Shown in pieces: positions 26,255 through 36,431 of a stretch of 64,000 nucleotides of DNA. The notes under the pieces were generated by a model, which searched no databases, had not been told where the DNA came from, and was given only the letters and a program-made list of their open reading frames with translations. A program made the position numbers and the translations under genes. The number at the start of each line of letters is the position of its first letter. Positions within the stretch are counted from its first letter, which is position 1. Origin of the DNA: Bacillus sp. FJAT-44742 (GTDB lineage: Bacteria > Bacillota > Bacilli > Bacillales > Marinococcaceae); assembly GCF_002797315.1 (NCBI RefSeq), contig NZ_KZ454936.1, forward strand, positions 2,675,645 to 2,739,644, written 5' to 3'.

Positions 26255-26413
26255 ATGCAAAACTACAAAATTAATGATCAACTGACTGTTGAAAAAATGG
26301 AGGAACATTACTGCCTTGTTAAATCTGCAAAAGAAGGGAAAAGAGATGTTCAGCTTTGCTTTTACAGTATTGCTGATGCACTAGCTTATACCTCTGAGCG
26401 CCAATCTATATAA
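26255..26413 (+). CDS. Small orphan protein, 52 residues
   Basis: A 52-residue soluble protein with a strong ribosome binding site (GGAGGTGAT) before ATG. It starts MQNYKINDQLTVEKMEEHY and ends 'IADALAYTSERQSI'. It looks like a short beta-beta-alpha fold; nothing suggests a signal peptide. It is the only gene behind the structured leader described above and ends at an exceptionally long terminator stem. I do not recognise the family. Confidence 0.65.
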   Translation: MQNYKINDQLTVEKMEEHYCLVKSAKEGKRDVQLCFYSIADALAYTSERQSI

Positions 26414-26417
26414 ATAA

Positions 26418-26472
26418 TAAAAGAGAAAAGACTGAGCATGATCGGATATCATGCTCAGTCTTTTCTCTTTTA
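26418..26472. terminator. Very long bidirectional terminator
   Basis: Perfect arms of about 25 bases (26418-26442 and 26448-26472), loop CGGAT, A run before and T run after. It separates the 52-residue gene from the convergent membrane protein gene. Confidence 0.9.
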
Positions 26473-26485
26473 AAAATCTACTTTC

Positions 26486-26995
26486 CTATAAATACTGCAT
26501 ATTTGCGACTAATGCTTCTGCTATTGAAGATACAAAAATGAGGATAAATATAATAGGGAGATACCTTTTTGAAAAGGATATGTATAATCCTTTCAGGTTT
26601 TCTTTTTCACTGCGGTCTCTTAAAAACCGGAAAAGCATCCTGACATGGTAAATGGTAAACATAAACACAATAAACATTACAAAAAGATTCAATGCTATCG
26701 GTACAAATGACATACTATAGTAGCTTAGTGGGCTCAGGGGGCTTTCAGCACCAGCTGCACCAATCTGCCAAATGATAAGAGGCAGAAACAGGAAAGGCAG
26801 ACCAAGAAATGAAGTAAGAATGAGTAGAACAAAAAGCAATGTTTTCATTGCAAATAAGAGTAGAAAGTCACTAAATGTAAAAGTAACTCCCTCTGCTGGT
26901 GAGATAATTTCAGGAGTATGGGCAGCATAGCTGACTGCAATAAGAATAATACTTGCAAGATAGAATAGGAACACGCTTTTCTTTTGAATGGCCAT
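26486..26995 (-). CDS. Hypothetical membrane protein, 169 residues
   Basis: A hydrophobic protein with about four membrane spans at roughly residues 9-28, 45-80 (one or two spans), 95-120 and 145-165. A basic cytoplasmic loop 'RMLFRFLRDRSEKENLK' precedes the last span. The ribosome binding site is GGAGAGATCAT before ATG. I find no motif that places it in a characterised family. It is the next gene downstream of the chemoreceptor on the same strand, about 190 bases away. Confidence 0.6.
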   Translation of the reverse strand: MAIQKKSVFLFYLASIILIAVSYAAHTPEIISPAEGVTFTFSDFLLLFAMKTLLFVLLILTSFLGLPFLFLPLIIWQIGAAGAESPLSPLSYYSMSFVPIALNLFVMFIVFMFTIYHVRMLFRFLRDRSEKENLKGLYISFSKRYLPIIFILIFVSSIAEALVANMQYL

Positions 26996-27188
26996 ATGAT
27001 CTCTCCAACTAATTAAAGACTAAGGTAACTGTTTTTGTCTTTTGTTCCCTTAAAAGATGGAACCAAAACAAGTTTTTTATCTCCTCACCAGGGAAAGAGG
27101 GCTGTCCCAAGAGACTTTTTCAGCTGATGAAGTTAAATAAAAATGCAGCCACCCTGACTTATGGGACAATACAACCCCTCTCTGTCAT

Positions 27189-29204
27189 TTATTTTACCTT
27201 GAATTCTTTTATCACTTCATTAAGACGGATGGACATATCACGCAATGACTGAGCTGATGAATTTATTTCTTGAACAGAAGCAAGTTGTTCTTCAGAGGAC
27301 GAAGCTACGTGACGAGTGCTTGATGTCGTGTCTTGAATAACCTTCGCTATCTCTTCAAAGGAAGCAGACACTTGCTGAGTACCTGCGGACATTTCTTCAG
27401 AGGTGGCAGCCAGATTTTCGATTTGTTCTGCCACTAGTGTCGTGTTTTCTATAATATCCTCAAACTTTTCTTTTGTGCCTTTAGCCACCTCTAACCCTTC
27501 TTCTACATCCTTAGTCACTTTGCTCATCGAGTTAATTGATCTTTCCATGTCCCGCTGAATTTCTCCGATAATCCTTGCTATTTGCTTAGAGGACTTTTGA
27601 GATCCTTCCGCCAGCTTTCTCACTTCTTCAGCCACTACTGCAAATCCTCGTCCTTCTTCACCTGCCCGGGCAGCTTCTATGGCAGCGTTTAAAGCTAGAA
27701 GATTAGTTTGTTCTGCAATATCAGTAATCACTCCCAATATCTTTTCAATCTCTTTTGAGTGATTACTTAATGATTGATTTATTGAACTAGATTGATTCAC
27801 TGACGTATTGATCGTTTCCATTTTCTCCAGGGTTTGCTGTACAAATTGCCCTCCTTCTTCTGCTTTTTCAATAGTCGTATTGGAACTTTCAGAAATGGCT
27901 GCGAAGGATTCTGCGACCTGCTGTACCCCTTTCGTAACTTCCTCCATTGATAACTGGCTTTCTTGAACACCGGTGTTTTGCTGTTCCGAACCTGCTGCTA
28001 CTTCTTGCATGGCATTCGTTATTTCTTCTGATGATTTGCTTGATTGTTCAGCACTTGCAGTAAGCTGTTCTGAGGATGCAGCTACAAGTTCTGCACTTTC
28101 ATCAACCTGCTTGATCAGCTTCTTGAGATTTGCTGTCATATGATTTACATTTTCCGCCAATTCACCAATCTCATCATTAGAGGAGACTGAAATTTTTTGC
28201 CCGCTTATATCACCCGCTGCAACTTTTCTCACTTCCTCTGTTACTGCTTTCACAGGCTTGCTTATTCTTTGAGCAATAAACCAGGCCATGAAAATTATAA
28301 TGAAAGCCGCCATGGTAATTATAATGACTGTCTGCATAAAAATGTCAGAAGATACAGCCAGCACGGTTTCCATGGGGGTAACCATATATAGACCATAACC
28401 CGCTAAAGAAATCGGCGCAAAGGCTAAAAGGACGTCTTGCCCATTTCTGCTCAATACTGTAGCCCCTGTTTCTTGTTTACCGCTTTCAAAAGCAGTGAGC
28501 CATTCCTGGCTTAGTCCTGTTTCATTGGTTACTAGCCCGATCTGTTCTTCATCCGGAGAAAGCTGAATGATATCCTGATCGTCTATGAGAAGAGGCAGTC
28601 CACCAATATTTGAAGACTCTTCATCAAGAAACTGATAAATCAATTCTTCAAAGTTTACAGAAGCAGATAACACCCCGGTAATTTCTCCGCTTTGTTCTCT
28701 CACTGGTGTAGCCACGACCACAATTCTGTTCCCGGTAGCATTGGATTCCAGCACACTGGAAATCGTATCTTTTCCATCCATGCCATTTTGAAAGTAGTCT
28801 CGATCAGCTAAATTTAATTGTCCAATATTTCCCTCTGTAGTGTGTGCCCTTACTATTCCTTCAGGATCAGTAAATACTACGGTTTCATAGGTTTCATTTT
28901 GTTCTTTGACACGGTGCATAAGCCGAAGCTGGGCTTGTGTATCTAATGATTCTATCGCCTCGGTCTGTGCTGTTAGTTTTATTTCTCCCATTCGTCTGTC
29001 AAGCCACCGTTCCATAGCATCGGCTGTGCCTGCTGCGATGCTTTCCATGGACTCTTGTTCCTTAGCAACGATTTCATCACTGCTTGATTGATAGACAAAA
29101 TATGTAGAAATAATCATAGGAAGCAGACCAACTAGCAAAAAACAGGCTATCAGCTTCTTTCTAAGTGACCCTTCACCTGTCAGCTGTCTTATTCTCTTCT
29201 TCAT
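27189..29204 (-). CDS. Methyl-accepting chemotaxis protein
   Basis: A 671-residue chemoreceptor. A first membrane span lies near residues 15-40, followed by a large extracellular dCache-type sensor ('[20 protein letters not shown]', '[17 protein letters not shown]', '[16 protein letters not shown]'). The second span is near 290-315, a HAMP domain follows ('[20 protein letters not shown]'), and then a long coiled-coil signalling domain. The hairpin tip is '[19 protein letters not shown]'. The extracellular ligand is unknown. The ATG at 29204 lies behind a GGGGGG ribosome binding site; a longer frame upstream has none. It is divergent from ilvD. Confidence 0.92.
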   Translation of the reverse strand: MKKRIRQLTGEGSLRKKLIACFLLVGLLPMIISTYFVYQSSSDEIVAKEQESMESIAAGTADAMERWLDRRMGEIKLTAQTEAIESLDTQAQLRLMHRVKEQNETYETVVFTDPEGIVRAHTTEGNIGQLNLADRDYFQNGMDGKDTISSVLESNATGNRIVVVATPVREQSGEITGVLSASVNFEELIYQFLDEESSNIGGLPLLIDDQDIIQLSPDEEQIGLVTNETGLSQEWLTAFESGKQETGATVLSRNGQDVLLAFAPISLAGYGLYMVTPMETVLAVSSDIFMQTVIIITMAAFIIIFMAWFIAQRISKPVKAVTEEVRKVAAGDISGQKISVSSNDEIGELAENVNHMTANLKKLIKQVDESAELVAASSEQLTASAEQSSKSSEEITNAMQEVAAGSEQQNTGVQESQLSMEEVTKGVQQVAESFAAISESSNTTIEKAEEGGQFVQQTLEKMETINTSVNQSSSINQSLSNHSKEIEKILGVITDIAEQTNLLALNAAIEAARAGEEGRGFAVVAEEVRKLAEGSQKSSKQIARIIGEIQRDMERSINSMSKVTKDVEEGLEVAKGTKEKFEDIIENTTLVAEQIENLAATSEEMSAGTQQVSASFEEIAKVIQDTTSSTRHVASSSEEQLASVQEINSSAQSLRDMSIRLNEVIKEFKVK

Positions 29205-29394
29205 GTAAGACCCCCCGCTGAAAAATTTTCGTGCAAACACTGGAAAGAAGAAGTACATATCTCTTATTGTGTCTAACACCTATATTATTCATCGGCTCTG
29301 AGAGGAAAAGTTTGAACCTTATATAATTGACTGATAATTTTGTTTCAAGTATGGTTGGGACAGGGACTTCAAACAATTCAGAAAGGGTGATTAT

Positions 29395-31086
29395 ATGTCG
29401 GAAAAAAAAGATCTGCGCATACGCAGTAAAGTGATAAGCGAAGGTGTGAACAAGACCCCTAACAGAGCTATGCTTCGGGCCGTTGGGTTCAAAGACGAGG
29501 ATTTCAAAAAACCTCAAATAGGAGTAGCGAGCACTTGGAGTGAAGTGACGCCATGTAATATACATATCGATAAGCTTGCTCGCGAAACAAAAGAAGGAGT
29601 GTCTGAAAGCGGAGGTGCTCCCTTAATTTTTAATACCATTACTGTTTCCGATGGCATTGCCATGGGACACGAAGGCATGAATTTTTCCTTACCGAGCAGA
29701 GAAGTCATTGCAGATTCAATTGAAACTGTAACAGGGGCTGAGAGATTTGACGGTGTGGTAGCCATTGGAGGCTGTGACAAGACTACTCCAGCCTGCCTTA
29801 TTTCCATTGGTCGTATGAATATTCCTGCCGTTTACGTGTACGGAGGCACCATTCAGCCTGGTAAATTAAACGGAGAGGACCTGGATATTGTCTCTTCCTT
29901 TGAAGCTGTGGGTAAGTATCACCAGGGAACAATCAATGACGAAGAGCTTCACCAGGTTGAATGCCATTCCTGTCCAGGGGCCGGCGCATGTGGCGGCATG
30001 TACACAGCCAATACGATGGCTGCTGCTGTAGAAGCACTTGGTATGAGCATTCCAGGGTCTTCTTCTACTCCTGCTATTTATGAGTATAAGGAAACAGAAT
30101 GCCGACAGGCAGGAGAAATGGTGGTCCGCCTTCTTGAAAAAGATATTTATCCTAAAGACATCATGACGAAAAAAGCCTTCGAAAATGCGATTACTGTAGT
30201 GATGGCGTTAGGCGGTTCTACGAATGCTTTCTTACACCTGTTAGCTATTGCCCATTCAGCCGGTATAGATCTTGCTTACGAGGATTTTGAAAAAATAAGA
30301 GAGAAAGTGCCGCATATCGCCAACCTGAAACCAAGCGGAAAATATGTCATGCAGGACTTATATGAGATCGGCGGTGTTCCGGGAGTGATGAAGCTATTAC
30401 TAGAAAAAGAACTTCTTCATGGGGACTGCTTAACAGTGACTGGAAAAACGCTCGCTGAAAACCTGGATGAAGCGCCATCTCTAAAAGAAGATCAAGATAT
30501 TATCTTTCCTTTGGACCGTCCTATCAAAAAAACAGGTCCCCTGGTTGTACTCCGCGGGAACCTCGCACCTGAAGGAGCGGTGGCCAAAATGTCAGGTCTT
30601 GAAATCACCAGATTTGATGGGAAAGCTAAAGTGTTTGACAGTGAAGCTTCAGCAACGGAAGCAATTATGGGCAATGAAATACAAGAAGGTGATGTATTGG
30701 TCATTAGGAATGTAGGGCCAAAAGGCGGACCTGGAATGCCTGAGATGCTGTCACCAACCTCTATGATTGTTGGAAAAGGATTGGGAGGGAAGGTTGCCCT
30801 CCTCACGGACGGCCGTTTTTCAGGTGGCTCTCACGGATTCGTTATCGGCCATATTGCACCAGAAGCTCAAGCCGGAGGACCGATCGCTATATTAAAGGAT
30901 GGCGATCCGATAGTTATCGACAGTGAAACCCAGGAAATCAATATTAACATCTCTTCAGAAGAAATTGATAAAAGGATGAGAGAGTGGAAACCATTAGAAT
31001 CTAAATACAAAACAGGGATTCTTGGTAAATATTCAAAACTTGTGTCTTCGAGTGCAAAAGGAGCCGTTACAGATTCAGACTTGTAA
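29395..31086 (+). CDS. ilvD: Dihydroxy-acid dehydratase
   Basis: A 563-residue iron-sulfur enzyme that dehydrates 2,3-dihydroxy acids to 2-oxo acids in valine, isoleucine and pantothenate synthesis. Cluster cysteines are in '[11 protein letters not shown]' and '[16 protein letters not shown]', and the C-terminal signature '[23 protein letters not shown]' is intact. The length is usual. The start at 29395 follows AAAGGGTGATTAT. It is not linked to ilvBNC or leu genes here and has its own terminator. ilvE, the last enzyme of the same pathway, lies 32 kb away. Confidence 0.96.
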   Translation: MSEKKDLRIRSKVISEGVNKTPNRAMLRAVGFKDEDFKKPQIGVASTWSEVTPCNIHIDKLARETKEGVSESGGAPLIFNTITVSDGIAMGHEGMNFSLPSREVIADSIETVTGAERFDGVVAIGGCDKTTPACLISIGRMNIPAVYVYGGTIQPGKLNGEDLDIVSSFEAVGKYHQGTINDEELHQVECHSCPGAGACGGMYTANTMAAAVEALGMSIPGSSSTPAIYEYKETECRQAGEMVVRLLEKDIYPKDIMTKKAFENAITVVMALGGSTNAFLHLLAIAHSAGIDLAYEDFEKIREKVPHIANLKPSGKYVMQDLYEIGGVPGVMKLLLEKELLHGDCLTVTGKTLAENLDEAPSLKEDQDIIFPLDRPIKKTGPLVVLRGNLAPEGAVAKMSGLEITRFDGKAKVFDSEASATEAIMGNEIQEGDVLVIRNVGPKGGPGMPEMLSPTSMIVGKGLGGKVALLTDGRFSGGSHGFVIGHIAPEAQAGGPIAILKDGDPIVIDSETQEININISSEEIDKRMREWKPLESKYKTGILGKYSKLVSSSAKGAVTDSDL

Positions 31087-31184
31087 AGGAATAATTCCTT
31101 TGATAAAGCAGAATAAAGAGTTTTCCCAAACGGTTTCAGCTGAAGGATATTACAAAATGCTTACGTGACCACACTTTTTTAATC

Positions 31185-31219
31185 AGGCGGTTGAGAACAA
31201 CTTCTCAACCGCCTTTTTC
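31185..31219 (+). terminator. ilvD terminator
   Basis: Arms AGGCGGTTGAGAA (31185-31197) and TTCTCAACCGCCT (31202-31214), loop CAAC, then five T. It begins about 100 bases after the ilvD stop. Confidence 0.85.
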
Positions 31220-31306
31220 TTTAGATTAATTACCCCGTAATTAAAAGTGTAGTCCTCTTAAAAGAGGCTGCCATCCATCTATCTAAAGGGAGACCCATGA
31301 TGTTGT

Positions 31307-32701
31307 TTACGCTTCCTTTGACATCTCCTGGTAAAGCTGCTGATACGCTTTTGATTCATCTTCTTTCCCAGTTTCCAAATAAATCTTTGAAAGCCATTGT
31401 ACTGGTTTAGGATCGGTTTTATCCAGCTCCATTTGCCAGCTGAAACAGTCAATCGCTGCGTCAAAACGTTGGAACTCATAATATAGTTCCCCTAACAAAA
31501 ATTGCTGATCCGGGTCATCTACTAAACGGCTCATCTTTTCAAAAGTATAGTAAAGCTTCCCTGCTTCCTCATTGGGTTTTAACGGCTCAAGCCATTCCAT
31601 GACATAAGAGATGTCATATTCAGAAAGCAGACGGCTGACACAGTTTAGAAGAAGCTCACTGGCTTTGAGGGAGTTGGCGTTTAAAATAGGAAGAAGATAA
31701 GAATTCAGCTTCTCTACCTGTACCCGGTTTTCTTTAAAGTCCATAGTAAGAAGCATATTCTCAAATGAATTTCTTTGTTCAACCGTAAGCGTAATGGCAT
31801 CTTGAGCAATTAAGTTACACAATTTTTCTACTTCATTTTCTTTTAGGTAGAGGTGTAAGAGATCTTGAAGGATGTGATTGTTTTTATCACTTATACCCTT
31901 TAGCTCTTCTATAATATAAATTTGTTCGGTCACTGAAAAAGCGTCCTCTAGTAAAGATTTCATAAGAGTATAGGATGATAATGATTTGAACTTCCGGTAA
32001 GCTTCCAGGGACAGGGCTGTGTGATCGAGAAGGCGATTTTCTTTCTTCATTAATTCCAATAAGCGAAAAGAATCTTCTTCTTCTGCGCTTTTAAACAAAG
32101 ACTTTTCGGAAAATAACGGATCCTTTTCCATCAGCTCCTCTGAAACTAAGTGATACATACTGTTATATTTTTCAAACTCAAAGGAACTTGCAATATCTTT
32201 CACCCAGGAGTGTTCTGGCATAAAGTCCTGAAGAATTCGAATGATCCGGTAGCCTGCAAACATTTGGCCGTTTCGCCTGTATTTATAATAAATTGACTGG
32301 ATTGGTTTAAAAATAGATTCTTTTGATTCAAAAGAATCTAAGAAGGTAAGAATAAGAGAGGTTTCATGAGGAGTATAGCTTTTTTGGAGTTTTTCAGGGA
32401 GATGAGATACAGCCACTTTCGGAAATGCTTCTTTAGTTGAAAGCAGATTAACGAGAAAAGGGTGGGGCGCTGGAAAAGTCATACCCTTTTTAAAGGATTG
32501 TTCCAGGTGGGAATGTCTGTTTTGGCAGACTGGCTTCATCCATGTGAGATAGTCATTTTTGTAAAACAGCAAATAGTACACATGTCCATTCTCATCGAAA
32601 GCTTCAATCCATTTGCTTTGAAGATACATAACAAGTTTCTCAGCTTTAAGTGTGATTGTCTTTTGATTTTCCCTTATGTTACACAGGAGATAGCTTTCCA
32701 T
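31307..32701 (-). CDS. Hypothetical helical-repeat protein, 464 residues
   Basis: A soluble, almost entirely helical protein. The C-terminal third carries TPR-like units ('DPDQQFLLGELYYEFQRFDA', 'CFSWQMELDKTDPKPVQWLS', 'IYLETGKEDESKAYQQLYQE'). The N-terminal part has a beta-rich section ('KLVMYLQSKWIEAFDENGHV'). The ribosome binding site is GGGAGGGATTTTGA. I do not recognise a characterised homologue; similar uncharacterised TPR proteins occur in Bacillaceae. It is alone between ilvD and the nad operon and is convergent with ilvD. Confidence 0.65.
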   Translation of the reverse strand: MESYLLCNIRENQKTITLKAEKLVMYLQSKWIEAFDENGHVYYLLFYKNDYLTWMKPVCQNRHSHLEQSFKKGMTFPAPHPFLVNLLSTKEAFPKVAVSHLPEKLQKSYTPHETSLILTFLDSFESKESIFKPIQSIYYKYRRNGQMFAGYRIIRILQDFMPEHSWVKDIASSFEFEKYNSMYHLVSEELMEKDPLFSEKSLFKSAEEEDSFRLLELMKKENRLLDHTALSLEAYRKFKSLSSYTLMKSLLEDAFSVTEQIYIIEELKGISDKNNHILQDLLHLYLKENEVEKLCNLIAQDAITLTVEQRNSFENMLLTMDFKENRVQVEKLNSYLLPILNANSLKASELLLNCVSRLLSEYDISYVMEWLEPLKPNEEAGKLYYTFEKMSRLVDDPDQQFLLGELYYEFQRFDAAIDCFSWQMELDKTDPKPVQWLSKIYLETGKEDESKAYQQLYQEMSKEA

Positions 32702-32781
32702 TCAAAATCCCTCCCTTTCCCACAAATATAACATACTGCACCTCCCATTGAATATATATAATTTGCAGTTATCTCATAATA

Positions 32782-32817
32782 AGCGTAAGCCGTCTCTCTC
32801 ATGAGACGGCTTACGCT
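32782..32817 (-). terminator. Terminator of the nadBCA operon
   Basis: A 15-pair stem (AGCGTAAGCCGTCTC with its complement, six-base loop) lies ten bases after the nadA stop. The U run is weak (TTATTAT), but the stem is very stable. Confidence 0.75.
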
Positions 32818-32827
32818 CTTTGTTTGG

Positions 32828-33931
32828 TTAAGCAAAGGAAAGCATTCGCTCCAATGCTGTCTTCGCAAAAGCGGCTGTGTCCTTATCCACTTTGATAATG
32901 TGATGGGGATGGTTCCTGTCTATTGAATCAAGGGACCACAGCAAATGAGGGAGATCAATTCTGTTCATTGTTAAACAAGGACACATGGCAGGGTTTAAGG
33001 AATGTATTTCTTTATTTTGATGAGTATGTTTTAGACGCTGAACCAGGTTCATTTCGGTTCCAACAGCCCATTTGCTTCCAGCTGGAGCCTGCTCTATTGT
33101 CGTTATAATCTTGTTCGTCGAACCGTTGTAGTCAGCAGCCTGAACGACCTCCCAGGAGCATTCTGGATGAACGATAATCTTTATTTCCGGATCAGCGGCC
33201 CTTAAGGTTTGGATTTGGTTCACGGTAAATTTTTCATGGACAGAACAATGCCCTTTCCATAGAATAACTTGAATGTCTTCAATACTCCCCTCATATTCAA
33301 GGCTGCCTTTGATCGGATCCCAGACAGCCATGTTCTCAAGAGGGATACCCTTATCATAAGCAGTATTGCGCCCAAGATGCTGATCGGGCAAAAACAGGAC
33401 CCTCTTTTTTTGGCTGAGTGCCCAATCAAACATCACACCTGCATTAGAAGAAGTAACCGTGGCCCCTCCATATTTTCCGCAAAAAGCTTTTATGGCTGCG
33501 GTGCTGTTCACATACGTCAGAGGAACAATAGTATCTTCAAAAAGCTCCATGAGTTTTTCCCACGCTTTTTCTGTCTGGTCGATATCGGCCATATCGGCCA
33601 TAGAACAGCCTGCCCGTAAGTCAGGCAGAATTACCTTTTGATCGTCAGAAGTAAGAATGTCGGCTGTTTCAGCCATAAAATGCACGCCCAAAAAGATCAC
33701 ATACTCTGCCTTATTGTTTTGCTCAGACAGCCTGGCAAGCTGCAATGAGTCTCCCGTGTCATCAGCAAATTCTATTACTTCGTCTTTTTGGTAGTGATGG
33801 CCGGGAATATAAAGGCGCTGACCCAGCCTCTTCTTATGTGTCATCACCCTTTCACGCAGTTCTTCCTGATTCATCTGCAAATAATGTTCTGGTAGACGAG
33901 GGATTTGTTCAATCATCTCAAGAAAGCTCAT
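32828..33931 (-). CDS. nadA: Quinolinate synthase A
   Basis: A 367-residue [4Fe-4S] enzyme that condenses iminoaspartate with dihydroxyacetone phosphate to quinolinate. It is the longer Bacillus-type NadA. The three cluster cysteines are in '[11 protein letters not shown]', '[10 protein letters not shown]' and '[13 protein letters not shown]'. '[17 protein letters not shown]' and '[15 protein letters not shown]' bind substrate. The gene overlaps the end of nadC by 14 bases and has GGAGGTAAAAGCAT before ATG. It is the last gene of the nadB-nadC-nadA operon. Confidence 0.95.
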   Translation of the reverse strand: MSFLEMIEQIPRLPEHYLQMNQEELRERVMTHKKRLGQRLYIPGHHYQKDEVIEFADDTGDSLQLARLSEQNNKAEYVIFLGVHFMAETADILTSDDQKVILPDLRAGCSMADMADIDQTEKAWEKLMELFEDTIVPLTYVNSTAAIKAFCGKYGGATVTSSNAGVMFDWALSQKKRVLFLPDQHLGRNTAYDKGIPLENMAVWDPIKGSLEYEGSIEDIQVILWKGHCSVHEKFTVNQIQTLRAADPEIKIIVHPECSWEVVQAADYNGSTNKIITTIEQAPAGSKWAVGTEMNLVQRLKHTHQNKEIHSLNPAMCPCLTMNRIDLPHLLWSLDSIDRNHPHHIIKVDKDTAAFAKTALERMLSFA

Positions 33932-34769
33932 ATGCTTTTACCTCCAAATTAAAACTAATATCAAGGGATGGGGCTGAATGAGTTAAGCATCCCATGGAAA
34001 TAAAATCTACACCGCACTGACTGTATTTATCTAAATTTGATAAACTGATTCCTCCTGAAGCTTCAGTCAGTATGGAGGAAGGTACTAATGATATCGTTCT
34101 TTCTATCTCTTCAGGGGTAAAGTTATCAAACATAATAATATCTGCTCCGCTTACCACAGCTTCTTCTATTTCTTTCTGATTTGTGGTTTCAACTTCAACT
34201 TTTACAGTCGGCCCAATGTGTTTCCTTACTTTTTCTATTGCTTTTGAAATGCCTCCGGCAGCTTTTATATGGTTATCCTTAACCATCACTGCGTCATGGA
34301 GACCAAAACGGTGATTAAACCCTCCCCCTATGCGAACTGCTTCTTTCTCAAACATTCGCAGACCAGGCGTGGTTTTTCTTGTATCACAAACCCTTGTCTT
34401 CCCTTCGGATAATTTACTTACTGCCTGTGCTGTAAGGGTTGCAATTCCGCTCATACGCTGAAAAAGATTAAGCATGACTCTCTCTCCGCTTAATAAGAGT
34501 TGCACAGGACCTTCTACCTCTCCTATCGTCTGGCCTTTTTTCATTTCTTCCCCTTCTCTTATGAAAAAGGTTACTTCAATGTCATGTGAAATGAACCGGT
34601 ATCCTTCTTTTACTACTTCCAGGCCTGCAGCAATGCCAGGTTCTTTGCAAACCCACGTTCCTTTAGAATAATCCTCTTTTGAAAAAATAATTTCCGATGC
34701 AAGGTCCTGTGCCCCAATATCTTCTTTTAAAAATCTAGCTATTTCTTCCCTCAACAAAATGCTATTCAC
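33918..34769 (-). CDS. nadC: Nicotinate-nucleotide pyrophosphorylase (quinolinate phosphoribosyltransferase)
   Basis: A 283-residue enzyme that makes nicotinate mononucleotide from quinolinate and PRPP. Typical motifs are '[22 protein letters not shown]', '[18 protein letters not shown]', '[22 protein letters not shown]' and '[11 protein letters not shown]'. The GTG at 34769 gives the start that aligns with B. subtilis NadC as I remember it, with AAGGAGG 12 bases upstream. A TTG at 34778, overlapping the nadB stop, is the alternative. It is the middle gene of nadBCA and is translationally linked to both neighbours. Confidence 0.93.
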   Translation of the reverse strand: MNSILLREEIARFLKEDIGAQDLASEIIFSKEDYSKGTWVCKEPGIAAGLEVVKEGYRFISHDIEVTFFIREGEEMKKGQTIGEVEGPVQLLLSGERVMLNLFQRMSGIATLTAQAVSKLSEGKTRVCDTRKTTPGLRMFEKEAVRIGGGFNHRFGLHDAVMVKDNHIKAAGGISKAIEKVRKHIGPTVKVEVETTNQKEIEEAVVSGADIIMFDNFTPEEIERTISLVPSSILTEASGGISLSNLDKYSQCGVDFISMGCLTHSAPSLDISFNLEVKAYELS

Positions 34770-34774
34770 TTTTC

Positions 34775-36343
34775 TCAAAAGCCTCCTTCAGGCGGTTTGC
34801 TCGCTTTTATCAGTGTTTTTGTCATACCGTTATGACACATCCACTCTTTTTTTCTTTTCCTGTTTTGACTATCGTTACGGTAATGAGCCCCGAGGCTTTC
34901 TTCACGACATAGTGCACTCTCCAATACTAAAGAGCTGGTGACAAGCATATGCCTTATTTCTGCTTCCTCAGATGTTGCGGGCACAAAGCTGTCTCCGATA
35001 CCCTGTAAATGTCTTTTACACCAGTTTAACGATCTCTTCATGGCCAGCTCATGCCTGATCACACCAGCTCCATCATGCATGTTCTGTTTTATGTCTTCTT
35101 TGGATGGAAGATGTCTTTTAGTGAAGGAAGGTTTCTTCCTCTCTTCCGCTGGCTCACCTGGAAAATCATATTTCATCTCTACCATTTTCTTCACTTCTTC
35201 GGCACACCATCTTGCAAACCCGCATGCCTCCAGGAGAGAGTTACTGGCAAGCCTGTTTGCCCCGTGAATACCTGTATAAGTTGTCTCTCCTGCGGCAAAC
35301 AGTCCTGGCAGAGTTGTCTGCCCTCTGCTATTTACGACCACGCCTCCCATGTTAAAGTGAGCCCCCGTCTCTATCGGGATTTTCCCGCCTGAAAATGAAA
35401 CTTGGTTGTCACTGCACCAGCTATATATCGTTGGGAACCTTGTTGAAAAATCAACTATATGTTGAATGTCCAAAAATACTTTATGCCCATTATTTCTCCA
35501 CTTGGTTACTTCTCTTGCCACAATATCCCGAGGTGCCAGATCTTTTAACGGATGATTTTCCATAATAGGGATTCCTTCTTTTGTGATCAGGCGTGCCCCT
35601 TCCCCTCTCACTGCCTCTGAAACTAAGAAAGTATTACCATTGTCCCCTCTTGTCACTGTGGGATGAAACTGAACCATTTCTAAGTCAGTCAGCAGAGCCC
35701 CGCCCATGTAAGCAAGGGAATATCCATCCCCAGTTGCCTGCTTGCCGTTCGAAGTGACTGGATATAACTGACCGGCTCCTCCCGCAGCTAATATGACAGC
35801 TTTTGAAAAGTATGTATGATAATGACCTTCCGGTGTAACCGTACGTACCCCTCGGCACTCTCCTTCATGGACAATCAATTCATAGGCTGTTTCATCTTCC
35901 CGCCAAGTAACATAGTCTTCAACAGTTTTTAGAAATGAAGATACCATGACGGCCCCTGTTGCATCACCACCCGCGTGAAGGATTCTCCTTCTTTGATGAG
36001 CGCCTTCTTTTCCTAGGGCCATGTTCCCGGCTGAATCAATATCAAAAATAATCCCTTTCGACTGGCACCATTTTGTAATATCAGGGCCATTCTGGACAAG
36101 CTTTTTTACCATTCTTCTTCGTTGATGAGCTCCCCCTGCCGACAGCGTATCTTGATAATGGAGCTTCCAGTGATCGTTTGCTCCTATTGCTGCTGCAATC
36201 CCTCCCTGAGCTAAAAACGAGTTGCTTTGCTGCCTTCTTCCCTTTGTTATTATGGTCACCTGACAGGAAGAACCTAAAGATTCAGCTGCAACCAATCCTG
36301 CTAAACCACTTCCAATCACAACCACATCTGCATGATGCTCCAT
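34775..36343 (-). CDS. nadB: L-aspartate oxidase
   Basis: A 522-residue FAD enzyme that oxidises aspartate to iminoaspartate for NadA. The FAD site is 'VVIGSGLAGLVAAESLG', followed by 'NSFLAQGGIAAAIG'. The substrate site includes 'VQFHPT', 'SEAVRGEGARLI', 'FNMGGVVVNSRGQTTLPGLFAAGE' and 'HGANRLASNSLLE'. The ATG at 36343 with GGAGTGAAGGAA in front is the natural start; the frame extends 12 codons upstream without a better site. It is divergent from nifS, and the two share a regulatory palindrome. Confidence 0.95.
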   Translation of the reverse strand: MEHHADVVVIGSGLAGLVAAESLGSSCQVTIITKGRRQQSNSFLAQGGIAAAIGANDHWKLHYQDTLSAGGAHQRRRMVKKLVQNGPDITKWCQSKGIIFDIDSAGNMALGKEGAHQRRRILHAGGDATGAVMVSSFLKTVEDYVTWREDETAYELIVHEGECRGVRTVTPEGHYHTYFSKAVILAAGGAGQLYPVTSNGKQATGDGYSLAYMGGALLTDLEMVQFHPTVTRGDNGNTFLVSEAVRGEGARLITKEGIPIMENHPLKDLAPRDIVAREVTKWRNNGHKVFLDIQHIVDFSTRFPTIYSWCSDNQVSFSGGKIPIETGAHFNMGGVVVNSRGQTTLPGLFAAGETTYTGIHGANRLASNSLLEACGFARWCAEEVKKMVEMKYDFPGEPAEERKKPSFTKRHLPSKEDIKQNMHDGAGVIRHELAMKRSLNWCKRHLQGIGDSFVPATSEEAEIRHMLVTSSLVLESALCREESLGAHYRNDSQNRKRKKEWMCHNGMTKTLIKASKPPEGGF

Positions 36344-36367
36344 TTCCTTCACTCCGAATCTTAACAT

Positions 36368-36402
36368 GTGTCTTGACACTTATGTTTACACAACTTTACA
36401 AT
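36368..36402 (+). promoter_or_regulatory. nifS promoter with putative NiaR operator (also facing nadB)
   Basis: TTGACA (36373-36378), an 18-base spacer and TACAAT (36397-36402) form the nifS promoter. The palindrome GTGTCTTGACAC (36368-36379) overlaps the -35. The repressor encoded two genes downstream is known in Bacillus to bind between nadB and nifS, so this is a likely operator for both directions; the exact site is an inference. Confidence 0.55.
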
Positions 36403-36431
36403 AAATACAAGACAAAATTAAAGGTGATATC

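Noticed and set aside
29205-29394. T-box or leader attenuator before ilvD
   Set aside because: No T-box motif (AGGGTGGNACCGCG) and no leader peptide is visible; the same holds for the visible part upstream of ilvE.
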